Positions 7,471 through 14,311 of a DNA stretch of 29,616 nt are shown one piece after another. The DNA comes from JACDBE01 sp051002015 (lineage in GTDB: Bacteria; Actinomycetota; Acidimicrobiia; Spongiisociales; UBA5794). The notes under the pieces are model-generated. The model was not told the origin of the DNA. It saw nothing but the letters and a program-made list of their open reading frames with translations, and searched no databases. The position numbers were made by a program, and so were the translations under genes. Positions within the stretch are counted from its first letter, which is position 1, and every line of letters begins with the position of its first letter. The DNA lies in NCBI GenBank assembly GCA_051002015.1, contig JBPCMS010000028.1:1-29616 (forward strand), read 5' to 3'.

Positions 7471-8643
7471 GTGGCCAAGAAATCGAAGCCGCGGATGCGG
7501 GATCTCGCCGAGACCCCGCGCCAGCACACGCCGCGGTACATCGCCGGGCAGGACGAGGAAGGCCCCATCCTGTCAGGTGTCGCCTTCGCCCTGCTCTCCG
7601 CGCTGGCGTTGATCGGCCTGATGGTGGCGGCGATCCTCGTCGGCGGCAACCAGGTCCAGGGTGCCGTCGCCGCTGACACCCTCAACTTCCTCAGACGCTC
7701 AGGCTACGACCAAGTCGCCGTCGCTGCCGATGGCCAGGATGTCACCATCACCGGCACGGTCGACAGCGAGGCCGACCTCACCGCCCTTCCCAAGGCGGTG
7801 GCACAACTCAACGGGGTGCAGACGGTGCGGGCCACCCTCGACGTGGCGGTGCCCGACGCCCCCGAGGGCCCGGTTCCGTCCGACCCGATGACGATCAGCC
7901 TGGCGGACGGGGTCCTCACCGTCACCGGGACCATGCCCGACCAGGCGTCGATCGACCGGGTGACCACCGCCCTCCAGGCCTCGGGGCACCAGCTCGACGC
8001 CGACGGCCTCGTCATCAGGGAGCGGATCCCCGCCACGGATGCCTGGATGGCGGCGGTGCTCGCCATCACCGAGCGGTTGAACGGCGAGGTCGACGCCTTC
8101 GAGATCATCGTGAACCCGGAGGCGAGCGTCGCCACCGTCTCCGCCGTGTTCGAGACCAGGCAGGTCAGGGCGGACGTGCGCCGCCAGGCCGAGCAGCTCT
8201 TCGAGGACAGCCCGCTCGACTTCGTCAGCGCCCTCAGCGTGGTCGACGCCCCGCCGCCTCCACCCCCCGAGCGCGTGGTCGAGCTTCAGGAGAACCTGGA
8301 CGACCTCATCCGGGGCAAGGTGGTCGAGTTCGAGTTCGGGTCGGCGGTGCTCACCCCGGCAGGTCGCCGGCTGCTCGGCGAGGTGCTGGAGGCGCTGCGC
8401 CGCTTCCCCGAGGTCCCGGTCGAGATCGCCGGTCACACCGACTCGGTGGGGAGCGACGAATCCAACCTCGTTCTGTCCGTCCGCAGGGCCGAGGCGGTGC
8501 TCGCCTATCTGGTCGAGCGGGGAGAGGATCCGGACCGGTTCGTGGTCACCGGGTACGGTGAGTCCCAACCGGTGGCCGACAACGACACGACCGAGGGGCG
8601 GGCGAGGAACCGCCGCATCGAGTTCATCGCCCTGGAGGAGTGA
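7471..8643 (+). CDS. Membrane-anchored BON/OmpA-domain protein, ArfA (OmpATb)-like
   Basis: A 390-residue protein with a charged cytoplasmic N-terminus (about 30 residues), one membrane helix (about 34-58), BON-like segments (about 60-125 and 130-260), a proline run (PPPPPPERV) and a C-terminal OmpA-family domain (about 288-388). The OmpA domain is canonical: FEFGSAVL, then GHTDSVG near residue 321, LSVRRAEAV, GYGESQPVADNDT and NRRIEF, including the Asp and Arg positions that bind peptidoglycan in relatives. The order membrane helix, BON, OmpA is that of Mycobacterium ArfA/OmpATb. It should anchor in the cytoplasmic membrane and bind the cell wall. GTG 7471 has AAGGGG at 7460-7465. A 40-residue membrane protein follows 3 bases later. 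Confidence 0.9.
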   Translation: MAKKSKPRMRDLAETPRQHTPRYIAGQDEEGPILSGVAFALLSALALIGLMVAAILVGGNQVQGAVAADTLNFLRRSGYDQVAVAADGQDVTITGTVDSEADLTALPKAVAQLNGVQTVRATLDVAVPDAPEGPVPSDPMTISLADGVLTVTGTMPDQASIDRVTTALQASGHQLDADGLVIRERIPATDAWMAAVLAITERLNGEVDAFEIIVNPEASVATVSAVFETRQVRADVRRQAEQLFEDSPLDFVSALSVVDAPPPPPPERVVELQENLDDLIRGKVVEFEFGSAVLTPAGRRLLGEVLEALRRFPEVPVEIAGHTDSVGSDESNLVLSVRRAEAVLAYLVERGEDPDRFVVTGYGESQPVADNDTTEGRARNRRIEFIALEE

Positions 8644-8646
8644 CCC

Positions 8647-8769
8647 ATGACATACGTCGCCACGCAGATCGCCATCTGGATCCTCCTCGCCTTCCTCCTC
8701 GGGCTCGCCGTCGGATGGTTCGGCCGGGGTCGGCGCAAGGCCAACGCCGCCGGGCGGCGGCGCTTCTGA
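8647..8769 (+). CDS. Small membrane protein of 40 residues, ArfB-like position
   Basis: ATG 8647 begins 3 bases after the BON/OmpA stop and encodes 40 residues. A hydrophobic helix (about residues 8-25, rich in Ile, Leu, Val and ending GWFG) is followed by a strongly basic tail (RGRRKANAAGRRRF), implying a single helix with the tail in the cytoplasm. In Mycobacterium the OmpATb gene is likewise followed by a short membrane protein gene, arfB. I infer equivalence from position and topology only; at this length sequence similarity is weak evidence. Translation may be coupled to the upstream gene, whose final codons (GGAGGAG) can serve as the ribosome-binding site. Confidence 0.75.
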   Translation: MTYVATQIAIWILLAFLLGLAVGWFGRGRRKANAAGRRRF

Positions 8770-8818
8770 GCACGGGCGGACCGCAGCCGTGCGGCGGCGG
8801 CCTCATCGGGTGGTGCGG

Positions 8819-8824
8819 TAGCCT
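8819..8824 (+). promoter_or_regulatory. Candidate -10 element of the mini-protein operon
   Basis: TAGCCT, expected RNA start near 8831, in the 88-base gap before ATG 8858. A ribosome-binding site GAGGGAGG (8843-8850) follows, so this transcript would have a short conventional leader. Confidence 0.45.
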
Positions 8825-8857
8825 GGCGCCGACGACGAGGCCGAGGGAGGTCCGCGA

Positions 8858-9163
8858 ATGGCCGACGTACGCGAGCTGCCGGATCACGTCAAGGAGTTCG
8901 TCGCGCTGTCCAAGGAGTACCTCCGCCAGGAGACGGTGGTGCCGGCCAGACAGCTGGGTCGATTCGCCGGCATCTCGCTGGCGGCGGCCCTCTGCTTCGT
9001 CCTCGCCGCCCTGTTCATCGGGATCGCCGCCGTGCGCTACCTGGTCGCCGCCCTTCCCGATGGCCGCAACTGGGAGGCCCTCGGCTACATTCTGGGGGCG
9101 GTGGCGCTCGGAATCGTGGTCGCCGTCATGTTCAAGGTGACCGCGTCATTGTCCAAGGAGTGA
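8858..9163 (+). CDS. Small two-helix membrane protein, holin-like
   Basis: A 101-residue protein with an amphipathic charged N-terminus (about 1-38, with VKEFVALSKEYLRQE) and two predicted membrane helices (about 40-65 and 75-95) separated by a short loop (PDGRNWEALG). This architecture matches actinobacterial small membrane proteins often labelled phage holin family (Phage_holin_3_6-type). No other phage gene is present, so a lytic role is not implied. A strong GAGGGAGG site precedes ATG 8858. The last codons contain AAGGAG, which serves as the ribosome-binding site of the next gene. Confidence 0.8.
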   Translation: MADVRELPDHVKEFVALSKEYLRQETVVPARQLGRFAGISLAAALCFVLAALFIGIAAVRYLVAALPDGRNWEALGYILGAVALGIVVAVMFKVTASLSKE

Positions 9164-9168
9164 GACCC

Positions 9169-9369
9169 ATGCCCGTCAAACGCTCGGACATCGAGAGCAA
9201 GCTGCGCCAGATCGAGACCATCGTCAGCGACGCCAAGGAGCAGGCGAAAACGACAGGTACGGTCATCGCTGTCGTGGTGGTGGTGATCGTCCTCCTCGCC
9301 TTCGTCCGCGGACGCCGCCGCGGCACCAAGACCGGGGGCGCCAGGGTCGAGGTGTTCCGCCTGCGATGA
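9169..9369 (+). CDS. Small single-helix membrane protein of 66 residues
   Basis: ATG 9169 was chosen over GTG 9160 because AAGGAG (9155-9160) is at ideal spacing from the ATG and touches the GTG. The protein has a charged coiled-coil-like N-terminus (about 1-28, DIESKLRQIETIVSDAKEQA), one very hydrophobic helix (TVIAVVVVVIVLLAFV) and a basic tail (RGRRRGTK). Family not recognised. It overlaps the next gene by 4 bases (ATGA). Confidence 0.78.
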   Translation: MPVKRSDIESKLRQIETIVSDAKEQAKTTGTVIAVVVVVIVLLAFVRGRRRGTKTGGARVEVFRLR

Positions 9370-9596
9370 GAACGATGCGGGCCTTCGGGATCCAGCAGCT
9401 CTTCTCCGGGTTGCGCCGGGGCAGCCCCGGACTGTCGGGCATCGGCGCCGCCCTGGCCCTCATCGGCTGGATGCGCGATCGCCGGGGGCCCTCCAAGGAA
9501 CGGCTCTACGCCAGGAACCTGCGCGAAGGGGAGACCTTGAAGGTCCGGCTGGTGCGGGGCGGGGCCGTGGTCGATGAGACCGACGTGGTGGGCTGA
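9366..9596 (+). CDS. Small hypothetical protein of 76 residues
   Basis: Starts at ATG 9366 in an ATGA overlap with the previous stop. A basic N-terminus is followed by a short weakly hydrophobic stretch (GLSGIGAALALIGWM), then a soluble C-terminal part with RLYARNLREGETLKVRLV and an acidic end (DETDVVG). The C-terminal half may be a small beta structure. Family not recognised. Position in a run of co-directional mini-genes supports it being real. Confidence 0.7.
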   Translation: MRTMRAFGIQQLFSGLRRGSPGLSGIGAALALIGWMRDRRGPSKERLYARNLREGETLKVRLVRGGAVVDETDVVG

Positions 9597-9597
9597 G

Positions 9598-9693
9598 GTG
9601 TTCGGCAACAGGGAGCGGATGGTCAAGATCTTCGTGTGGCTGGTCGTGGTGATGATGGTCCTCACCCTCATGGCCTCGCTGTTCGCCCGCTGA
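9598..9693 (+). CDS. Putative 31-residue single-helix miniprotein
   Basis: GTG 9598 follows the previous stop after one base and encodes 31 residues: a basic head (MFGNRERMVK), one hydrophobic helix (IFVWLVVVMMVLTLMASLF) and a final Ala-Arg. An alternative start, ATG 9619, gives 24 residues. The basic-head plus single-helix plan, with KIFVWL, recalls small Firmicutes proteins such as DUF4044 members and Prli42, but such short hydrophobic sequences match easily by chance. Tight spacing on both sides (1 and 7 bases) is the main support. Confidence 0.6.
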   Translation: MFGNRERMVKIFVWLVVVMMVLTLMASLFAR

Positions 9694-9700
9694 TCGTCCC

Positions 9701-10513
9701 GTGAGTCCCGGGAGCGTGGAGCCCGACCGGGGATCCCTGGGGTTCGTCGCCGGAGGCCCGTGCATGCTCCACGACGCCAAGGGCAGGCGCTACCTGATCG
9801 AGCTGGTGCCGGGGCGCCAGTTCCACTCGCACCGCGGGGTCATCGAGCACGACAGCCTGATCGGCGCCGCAGACGGCAGCGTCCACCTCACCACGCTGGA
9901 CGAGCCGTACGTGGCACTGGTACCCACCCTGGCCGACTACGTCCTCAAGATGCGGCGGCGGGCAACGGTGTCGTACCCCAAGGACATCGGGGCGATCCTT
10001 GTCGCCGCCGACATCGGCCCCGGGATGACCGTGCTCGAGGCCGGCACCGGCTCCGGCGCCCTCACGATGGCGTTGGGTAGGGCGGTGGGGACTGGGGGCC
10101 GGGTGGTGAGCTACGAGCGCCGGGAGGATCATGCCGGGGTGGCCCGCAAGCTGATCGCCGGCTTCCACGGAGGCATCCCCGAGCAGATCGACCTCAGGAT
10201 GGGGGAGGTGGAGGAGGGGCTCACCGTGGTCGGACCCGACCGGATCGTGCTCGACCTACCCGAGCCGTGGCACCTCGCCCGGCTCGCCGCCGAGGGGCTA
10301 CGTCCCGGGGGAATCCTGCTGTGCTACCTGCCGACGGTCCCGCAGGTACAGAGCGTGGTGGAGGCACTCACCTCGACCGAGGCCTTCTTCGACGTGGCCA
10401 CCTTCGAGGTGATCCACCGCGATTGGGTGGTGGACGGCAGGTCGGTGCGCCCGTCACACCGCATGGTCGGTCACACCGGGTTCATCACCACGGGGCGTCG
10501 GGTCGCCCGCTGA
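9701..10513 (+). CDS. trmI: tRNA (adenine-58-N1)-methyltransferase TrmI
   Basis: A 270-residue class I SAM-dependent methyltransferase that makes m1A58 in the tRNA T-loop, working as a tetramer in characterised relatives. An N-terminal beta domain is followed by YPKDIGAILVAADIGPGM, the SAM motif VLEAGTGSGALT beginning at residue 111, and the catalytic DLPEPW at 185-190. In M. tuberculosis the homologue Rv2118c also lies near the proteasome ATPase gene. GTG 9701 gives a full-length N-terminus but has no clear ribosome-binding site; GTG 9716 is an alternative. It ends 20 bases from the convergent ferredoxin gene. Confidence 0.94.
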   Translation: MSPGSVEPDRGSLGFVAGGPCMLHDAKGRRYLIELVPGRQFHSHRGVIEHDSLIGAADGSVHLTTLDEPYVALVPTLADYVLKMRRRATVSYPKDIGAILVAADIGPGMTVLEAGTGSGALTMALGRAVGTGGRVVSYERREDHAGVARKLIAGFHGGIPEQIDLRMGEVEEGLTVVGPDRIVLDLPEPWHLARLAAEGLRPGGILLCYLPTVPQVQSVVEALTSTEAFFDVATFEVIHRDWVVDGRSVRPSHRMVGHTGFITTGRRVAR

Positions 10514-10533
10514 CGGAGTTCGGTGCTCGGTTC

Positions 10534-10779
10534 TCAGGGCTCGATGAAGATGCACTCGCCGGGACATTCCTCGGCAGCCTCGACAACGATGTCGAGCTCG
10601 TTCTCGGGGATGGCGGCCATGCCGGCTGCGCCCTGCGGATTGCCCTTGGACTCGGCGAAGATCGTGCCGCCCTCACGGACGTAGGCCAGCCCGTCGTCGA
10701 GCAGGACGAAGACGTCTGGGGCGATCTCCTCGCACAGCCCGTCTCCGGTGCAGAGATCCTGATCGATCCATACCTTCAT
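10534..10779 (-). CDS. Single-cluster ferredoxin with CxxDxxC motif
   Basis: An 81-residue electron-transfer protein of the small bacterial [3Fe-4S]/[4Fe-4S] type. Cluster ligands are in DLCTGDGLC (Cys10, Asp13, Cys16) and ECPGEC (Cys72-Pro73, with an extra Cys76). The second cysteine of a normal CxxCxxC is replaced by Asp, as in Pyrococcus furiosus ferredoxin, where the Asp can bind the fourth iron. P450-partner ferredoxins of actinomycetes have the related CxxHxxC layout. The frame is open 27 codons upstream, but ATG 10779 has GGAGAGG nearby and gives the normal N-terminus (MKVWIDQDLC). It is transcribed away from arc. No partner reductase or P450 is in the window. Confidence 0.92.
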   Translation of the reverse strand: MKVWIDQDLCTGDGLCEEIAPDVFVLLDDGLAYVREGGTIFAESKGNPQGAAGMAAIPENELDIVVEAAEECPGECIFIEP

Positions 10780-10813
10780 TGTGTCGGGTCCTCTCCGTGT
10801 ACCCCGCCAGGGC

Positions 10814-10819
10814 ATTGTA
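10814..10819 (-). promoter_or_regulatory. Candidate -10 element of the ferredoxin gene
   Basis: Read on the minus strand the hexamer is TACAAT, close to the TATAAT consensus. The RNA would start near 10807, giving a leader of about 28 bases that contains the GGAGAGG ribosome-binding site (plus-strand 10791-10797). No convincing -35 was seen. Confidence 0.55.
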
Positions 10820-10882
10820 CCGGCCTTTCCTGTCGCCCGATCGCACCACGGCCGGTCCACCGGGATTGCTCGGACCGGGGCC

Positions 10883-10888
10883 TACACT
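10883..10888 (+). promoter_or_regulatory. Candidate -10 element of the arc-dop-pup-prcBA operon
   Basis: TACACT, expected RNA start near 10895, 24 bases before GTG 10919. The leader contains a weak AAGGGA site. Nine bases at 10866-10874 (TTGCTCGGA) lie exactly 8 bases upstream, but match a known activator motif poorly (see rejected items). Confidence 0.5.
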
Positions 10889-10918
10889 GAAACGAGGGCC
10901 AGACGAAGGGACGACGCC

Positions 10919-12637
10919 GTGGATCAAGGCGGCAACGAGGCACACCAGCTCCGGGCGACGGTGCGGATGCTGGAGGAGGAGGTCGCCGTTCTCAGGCGGC
11001 GTCTCCAGGATGCCCCGCGCCGGGTGCGGGTGCTCGAGGAGCGCCTGCTGGAGACGAAGAACCGCCTCAACCAGGCCTCCACCCAGAACCAGAAGCTCTC
11101 CGCCGCCCTCGAGGAGACCCGCCAGCAGCTCGCCATGCTGCGCGAGGAGGTTGAGAAGCTCACCTCACCGCCCAACCCCTTCGGGACGATCATCCGGATC
11201 AACGAGGACGGCACCGCCGACGTCCACACCGCAGGGCGCAAGCTGCGGGTCAACGTGGAGCCCTCCATCGAGGTAAAGGCGCTCGAGGTCGGCCAGGAGG
11301 TCCTGCTCAACGAGGCCAGCAACATCGTCGACGTGCGCTACTTCGAGATCCAGGGCGAGGTGGTGACGGTGAAGGAGGTCCTCGACGAGACCAGGCTGCT
11401 GGTGATCGGACGGGCCGACGAGGAGCGGGTCACCGAGCTCGCCTCCCCGATGCGGGGTGTCTTCCTCCGCCCCGGTGACCATGTCAGGGTCGACCCCCGC
11501 ACCGGGATGGTGTTCGAGAAGCTGGTCAGGCCCGAGGTCGAGGAGCTGGTGCTCGAAGAGGTCCCCGACATCACCTACGACGACATCGGCGGGCTCGGCG
11601 AGCAGATCATCGCCATCCAGGACGCCGTCGAGCTGCCGTACGTCCACAAGGAGCGCTTCGACCACTACCACCTGTCTCCGCCCAAGGGGGTGCTGCTGTA
11701 CGGGCCTCCCGGCTGCGGCAAGACCCTGATCGCCAAGGCGGTGGCGAACAGCCTGGCCAAGGCGGTCGCCGCCAAAGAGGGTAACGAGGACACCCGGTCG
11801 TACTTCCTCAACATCAAGGGCCCCGAACTGCTCAACAAGTACGTGGGGGAGACGGAACGCCAGATCCGGCTGATCTTCCAGCGGGCCAAGGAAAAGTCGG
11901 ACGAGGGTGTGCCCGTCATCGTGTTCTTCGACGAGATGGACTCGCTGTTCCGCACCAGGGGCACCGGGGTGTCATCCGATGTCGAGTCGACCATCGTGCC
12001 CCAGCTTCTCGCCGAGCTGGACGGGGTGGAGACGCTGAAGAACGTCATCGTCATCGGTGCCTCCAACCGCGAGGACCTGATCGATCCCGCCATCCTCAGA
12101 CCGGGCCGGCTCGACGTGAAGGTGAAGATCGAGCGTCCCAACGCCGAGGCCGCCCGACAGATCTTCGCGATCTACCTCGAGGAGTCGCTGCCCTACGCCC
12201 AGAGCGAGCTCGACCGGTTCGGCGGTGACTGCGGCGCCCTGGTGGCGGACCTGGTCGACACCGTGGTGGAGCGGATGTACGCCACCTCGGCCAGCAACCG
12301 CTTCCTCGAGGTCACCTACGCCAACGGCGACCGGGAGACGCTGTACTTCAAGGACTTCTCCAGCGGGGCCATGATCGAGAACATCGTAAGCAGGGCCAAG
12401 AAGGACACGATCAAGCGTGAGATCGCCGGTGACGCCCCCGGTCTCACCACCGCCGACCTCGTCGCCGCCATCGCCCAGGAGTTCAAGGAGCACGAGGACC
12501 TCCCCAACACCACCAACCCGGACGATTGGGCCCGCATCTCGGGCAAGAAGGGCGAGCGGATCGTCTACGTCCGTCTCGTCGCCGCCGAGGGAGATGGACG
12601 AAGCATCGAAGCGGTTGCCCCGGGGCAGTACCTGTGA
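10919..12637 (+). CDS. arc: Proteasome-activating AAA ATPase ARC/Mpa
   Basis: A 572-residue hexameric unfoldase that captures pupylated proteins and threads them into the 20S core. An N-terminal coiled coil (about residues 8-85, MLEEEVAVLRRRLQ and following) binds Pup in relatives. Tandem OB domains follow (about 95-230), then the AAA module with Walker A GPPGCGKT at 262-269 and Walker B VIVFFDEMDSLF near 335. The C-terminus is GQYL, the tail whose Tyr docks into the PrcA ring. GTG 10919 was chosen because it lies just behind the -10 at 10883; the open frame continues upstream into the ferredoxin promoter region. The final TGA overlaps the dop GTG as GTGA. Confidence 0.97.
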   Translation: MDQGGNEAHQLRATVRMLEEEVAVLRRRLQDAPRRVRVLEERLLETKNRLNQASTQNQKLSAALEETRQQLAMLREEVEKLTSPPNPFGTIIRINEDGTADVHTAGRKLRVNVEPSIEVKALEVGQEVLLNEASNIVDVRYFEIQGEVVTVKEVLDETRLLVIGRADEERVTELASPMRGVFLRPGDHVRVDPRTGMVFEKLVRPEVEELVLEEVPDITYDDIGGLGEQIIAIQDAVELPYVHKERFDHYHLSPPKGVLLYGPPGCGKTLIAKAVANSLAKAVAAKEGNEDTRSYFLNIKGPELLNKYVGETERQIRLIFQRAKEKSDEGVPVIVFFDEMDSLFRTRGTGVSSDVESTIVPQLLAELDGVETLKNVIVIGASNREDLIDPAILRPGRLDVKVKIERPNAEAARQIFAIYLEESLPYAQSELDRFGGDCGALVADLVDTVVERMYATSASNRFLEVTYANGDRETLYFKDFSSGAMIENIVSRAKKDTIKREIAGDAPGLTTADLVAAIAQEFKEHEDLPNTTNPDDWARISGKKGERIVYVRLVAAEGDGRSIEAVAPGQYL

Positions 12638-14130
12638 CCGAGCGCTCGGTGTCGCCCAGGGTCCTGGGCAGCGAGACCGAGTATGGGATCACGGTCCGTC
12701 ACCAGGCCGACTTCAACCCGGTGCTCGCCTCGAGCACGGTGATCAACTCGTACCGGGGTGATCGGGCCCGCATCCAGTGGTCGATCGACGAAGAATCGCC
12801 CGGCCGCGATGCCCGCGGCCTCGGGTACGAGGGCGCCGTCCCGCCCGAGCTGGAGACGGCGCTGGTCAACGTGGTCCTCACCAACGGAGCCCGGCTCTAC
12901 GTCGATCACGCCCATCCGGAGTACTCGACGCCCGAGTGCACCGATCCCATGGAGGCGGCCCGCTACGAGAAGGCGGGCGAGATCATCATGGCCCGCGCCG
13001 TCGCCGCCGCCCGCTCGATCATGCCCGCGCAGGAGCGGATGTTCGTCTACAAGAACAACAGCGACGGCAAGGGCAACTCGTACGGGGCCCACGAGAACTA
13101 CCTGCTCTCCCGATCGCTGCCGTTCGGCGAGATCGTCCGCAACCTGACCGCCTTCCTGGTCTCGCGCCAGGTCTTCACCGGCTCGGGCAAGGTCGGGGCC
13201 GAGAACGGGAGGCCGCCGGTCGACTTCCAGCTCACCCAACGGGCCGATTTCTTCGAGGAGGAGGTGGGGCTGGAGACCACGCTGAAGCGTCCCATCATCA
13301 ACACCAGGGACGAACCCCACGCCGACGCCTCCAAGTACCGCCGGCTCCACGTCATCTTCGGCGACGCCAACCTGTCCGAGGTCCAGACCTTCCTCAAGCT
13401 GGGATCGACCGCAGTGATCCTGGCCGCTCTCGAGGCGGGGGCGCTGCCCGAGCCGATCGTCCTCGACGACCCGGTGAAGGCGTCGTGGCAGGTCAGCCAC
13501 GACGTCGACATGCGGCTGCCCTTGCCAACCGTCGGCGGCAGATCGATGACGGCGCTCGAGATGCAGTGGCAGTACCTCGAATGGGCAACCAAGCACGTCA
13601 ACGCCGCCGACATGGGCGAGGTCTACCTCACCCTGGTCGAGCGATGGGAGCAGGTGCTCACCGATCTCGAGACCGATTCGATGCGGCTCGCCGACCGGCT
13701 CGACTGGGTGGCCAAGTACCGGGTGCTCGGGGGCTACGTCGAACGCGACCGGCTTGGCTGGGAACACCCCAAGCTGCGTCTGGCCGATCTGCAGTACCAC
13801 GACGTCGACCCGGCGCGGGGCCTGTACCACCGGCTCGTCGCCACCGGCCGGATGCAGCGGCTGTTCACCGACGACGACGTGGGGCGGGCCGTCACCGAGC
13901 CGCCGGAGGGCACCAGGGCATGGTTCCGGGGCGAATGCGTCGCCCGGTTCGGGTCGGCGCTGGTGGCGGCGAACTGGGATTCGCTGGTGTTCGACACCGG
14001 TGAGGAGGCGCTGAGGCGGGTGCCTATGATGGAGCCGCTGAAGGGCTCCAAGCAGATGGTGGGTGAGCTGCTCGACCGGTGCGGCACCGCGGCGGACCTG
14101 ATCAAGGCATTGGGAGGCGATCATGGCTGA
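12634..14130 (+). CDS. dop: Depupylase/deamidase Dop
   Basis: A 498-residue member of the carboxylate-amine ligase-like Dop/PafA family. Dop hydrolyses the isopeptide bond between Pup and substrate and, where Pup ends in Gln, converts it to Glu. Visible family features are GSETEYG (Glu14, Glu16), the segment of the Dop-specific loop with ESPGRDARG, YVDHAHPEYS at 89-98 with the conserved Asp91, YKNNSDGKG, and PIINTRDEPHADASKYRRLH. The last distinguishes Dop/PafA from other ligases. GTG 12634 overlaps the arc stop as GTGA; GTG 12649 is also possible. Because Pup here already ends in Glu, only the depupylase activity should be needed. Confidence 0.97.
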   Translation: MTERSVSPRVLGSETEYGITVRHQADFNPVLASSTVINSYRGDRARIQWSIDEESPGRDARGLGYEGAVPPELETALVNVVLTNGARLYVDHAHPEYSTPECTDPMEAARYEKAGEIIMARAVAAARSIMPAQERMFVYKNNSDGKGNSYGAHENYLLSRSLPFGEIVRNLTAFLVSRQVFTGSGKVGAENGRPPVDFQLTQRADFFEEEVGLETTLKRPIINTRDEPHADASKYRRLHVIFGDANLSEVQTFLKLGSTAVILAALEAGALPEPIVLDDPVKASWQVSHDVDMRLPLPTVGGRSMTALEMQWQYLEWATKHVNAADMGEVYLTLVERWEQVLTDLETDSMRLADRLDWVAKYRVLGGYVERDRLGWEHPKLRLADLQYHDVDPARGLYHRLVATGRMQRLFTDDDVGRAVTEPPEGTRAWFRGECVARFGSALVAANWDSLVFDTGEEALRRVPMMEPLKGSKQMVGELLDRCGTAADLIKALGGDHG

Positions 14131-14311
14131 ACAGGAACGCAAGCAGGTTCCGGCCCGCGAAGGCGAGGCCGAGGTCGACGAGACCGCTCCCGCCGACCAG
14201 GGCGAGGAGATTACCGAGCGGATCGACGACCTGCTCGACGAGATCGACACCGTGCTCGAGGAGAACGCCGAGGAGTTCGTCAAGAACTACGTCCAGAAGG
14301 GCGGGGAGTGA
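14123..14311 (+). CDS. pup: Prokaryotic ubiquitin-like protein Pup, GGE terminus
   Basis: A 62-residue disordered acidic modifier attached by PafA to lysines of target proteins. The C-terminal half holds the helix that binds the ARC coiled coil (ERIDDLLDEIDTVLEENAEE) and the end FVKNYVQKGGE. The last residue is Glu, encoded by GAG, not Gln, so it is ready for ligation without deamidation. ATG 14123 has GGGAGG at 14112-14117 and overlaps the dop stop by 8 bases. The AAGGG of the Lys-Gly codons near the end (14297-14301) lies 6 bases before the prcB GTG and probably serves as its ribosome-binding site. Confidence 0.98.
   Translation: MAEQERKQVPAREGEAEVDETAPADQGEEITERIDDLLDEIDTVLEENAEEFVKNYVQKGGE

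Noticed and set aside
8858..9163. Holin-like protein as a sign of prophage
   Set aside because: No integrase, terminase, capsid, lysin or tail gene is present and the gene sits in a chromosomal operon with trmI.
10866..10888. Possible PafBC-type activator site before arc
   Set aside because: TTGCTCGGA lies 8 bases before TACACT, the spacing of the mycobacterial RecA-independent motif TTGTCRGTG-N8-TANNNT, but only about four of nine positions agree. I found no better match before the other promoters.
12565..14283. Long minus-strand open frame of 572 codons opposite dop and pup
   Set aside because: It is a mirror of the GC-rich codon pattern of dop; the plus strand encodes clear Dop and Pup motifs and the antisense product resembles no family. 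Similar antisense frames at 243-1154, 2716-3681, 15793-17352, 25000-26340 and 26274-27821 were dropped for the same reason.
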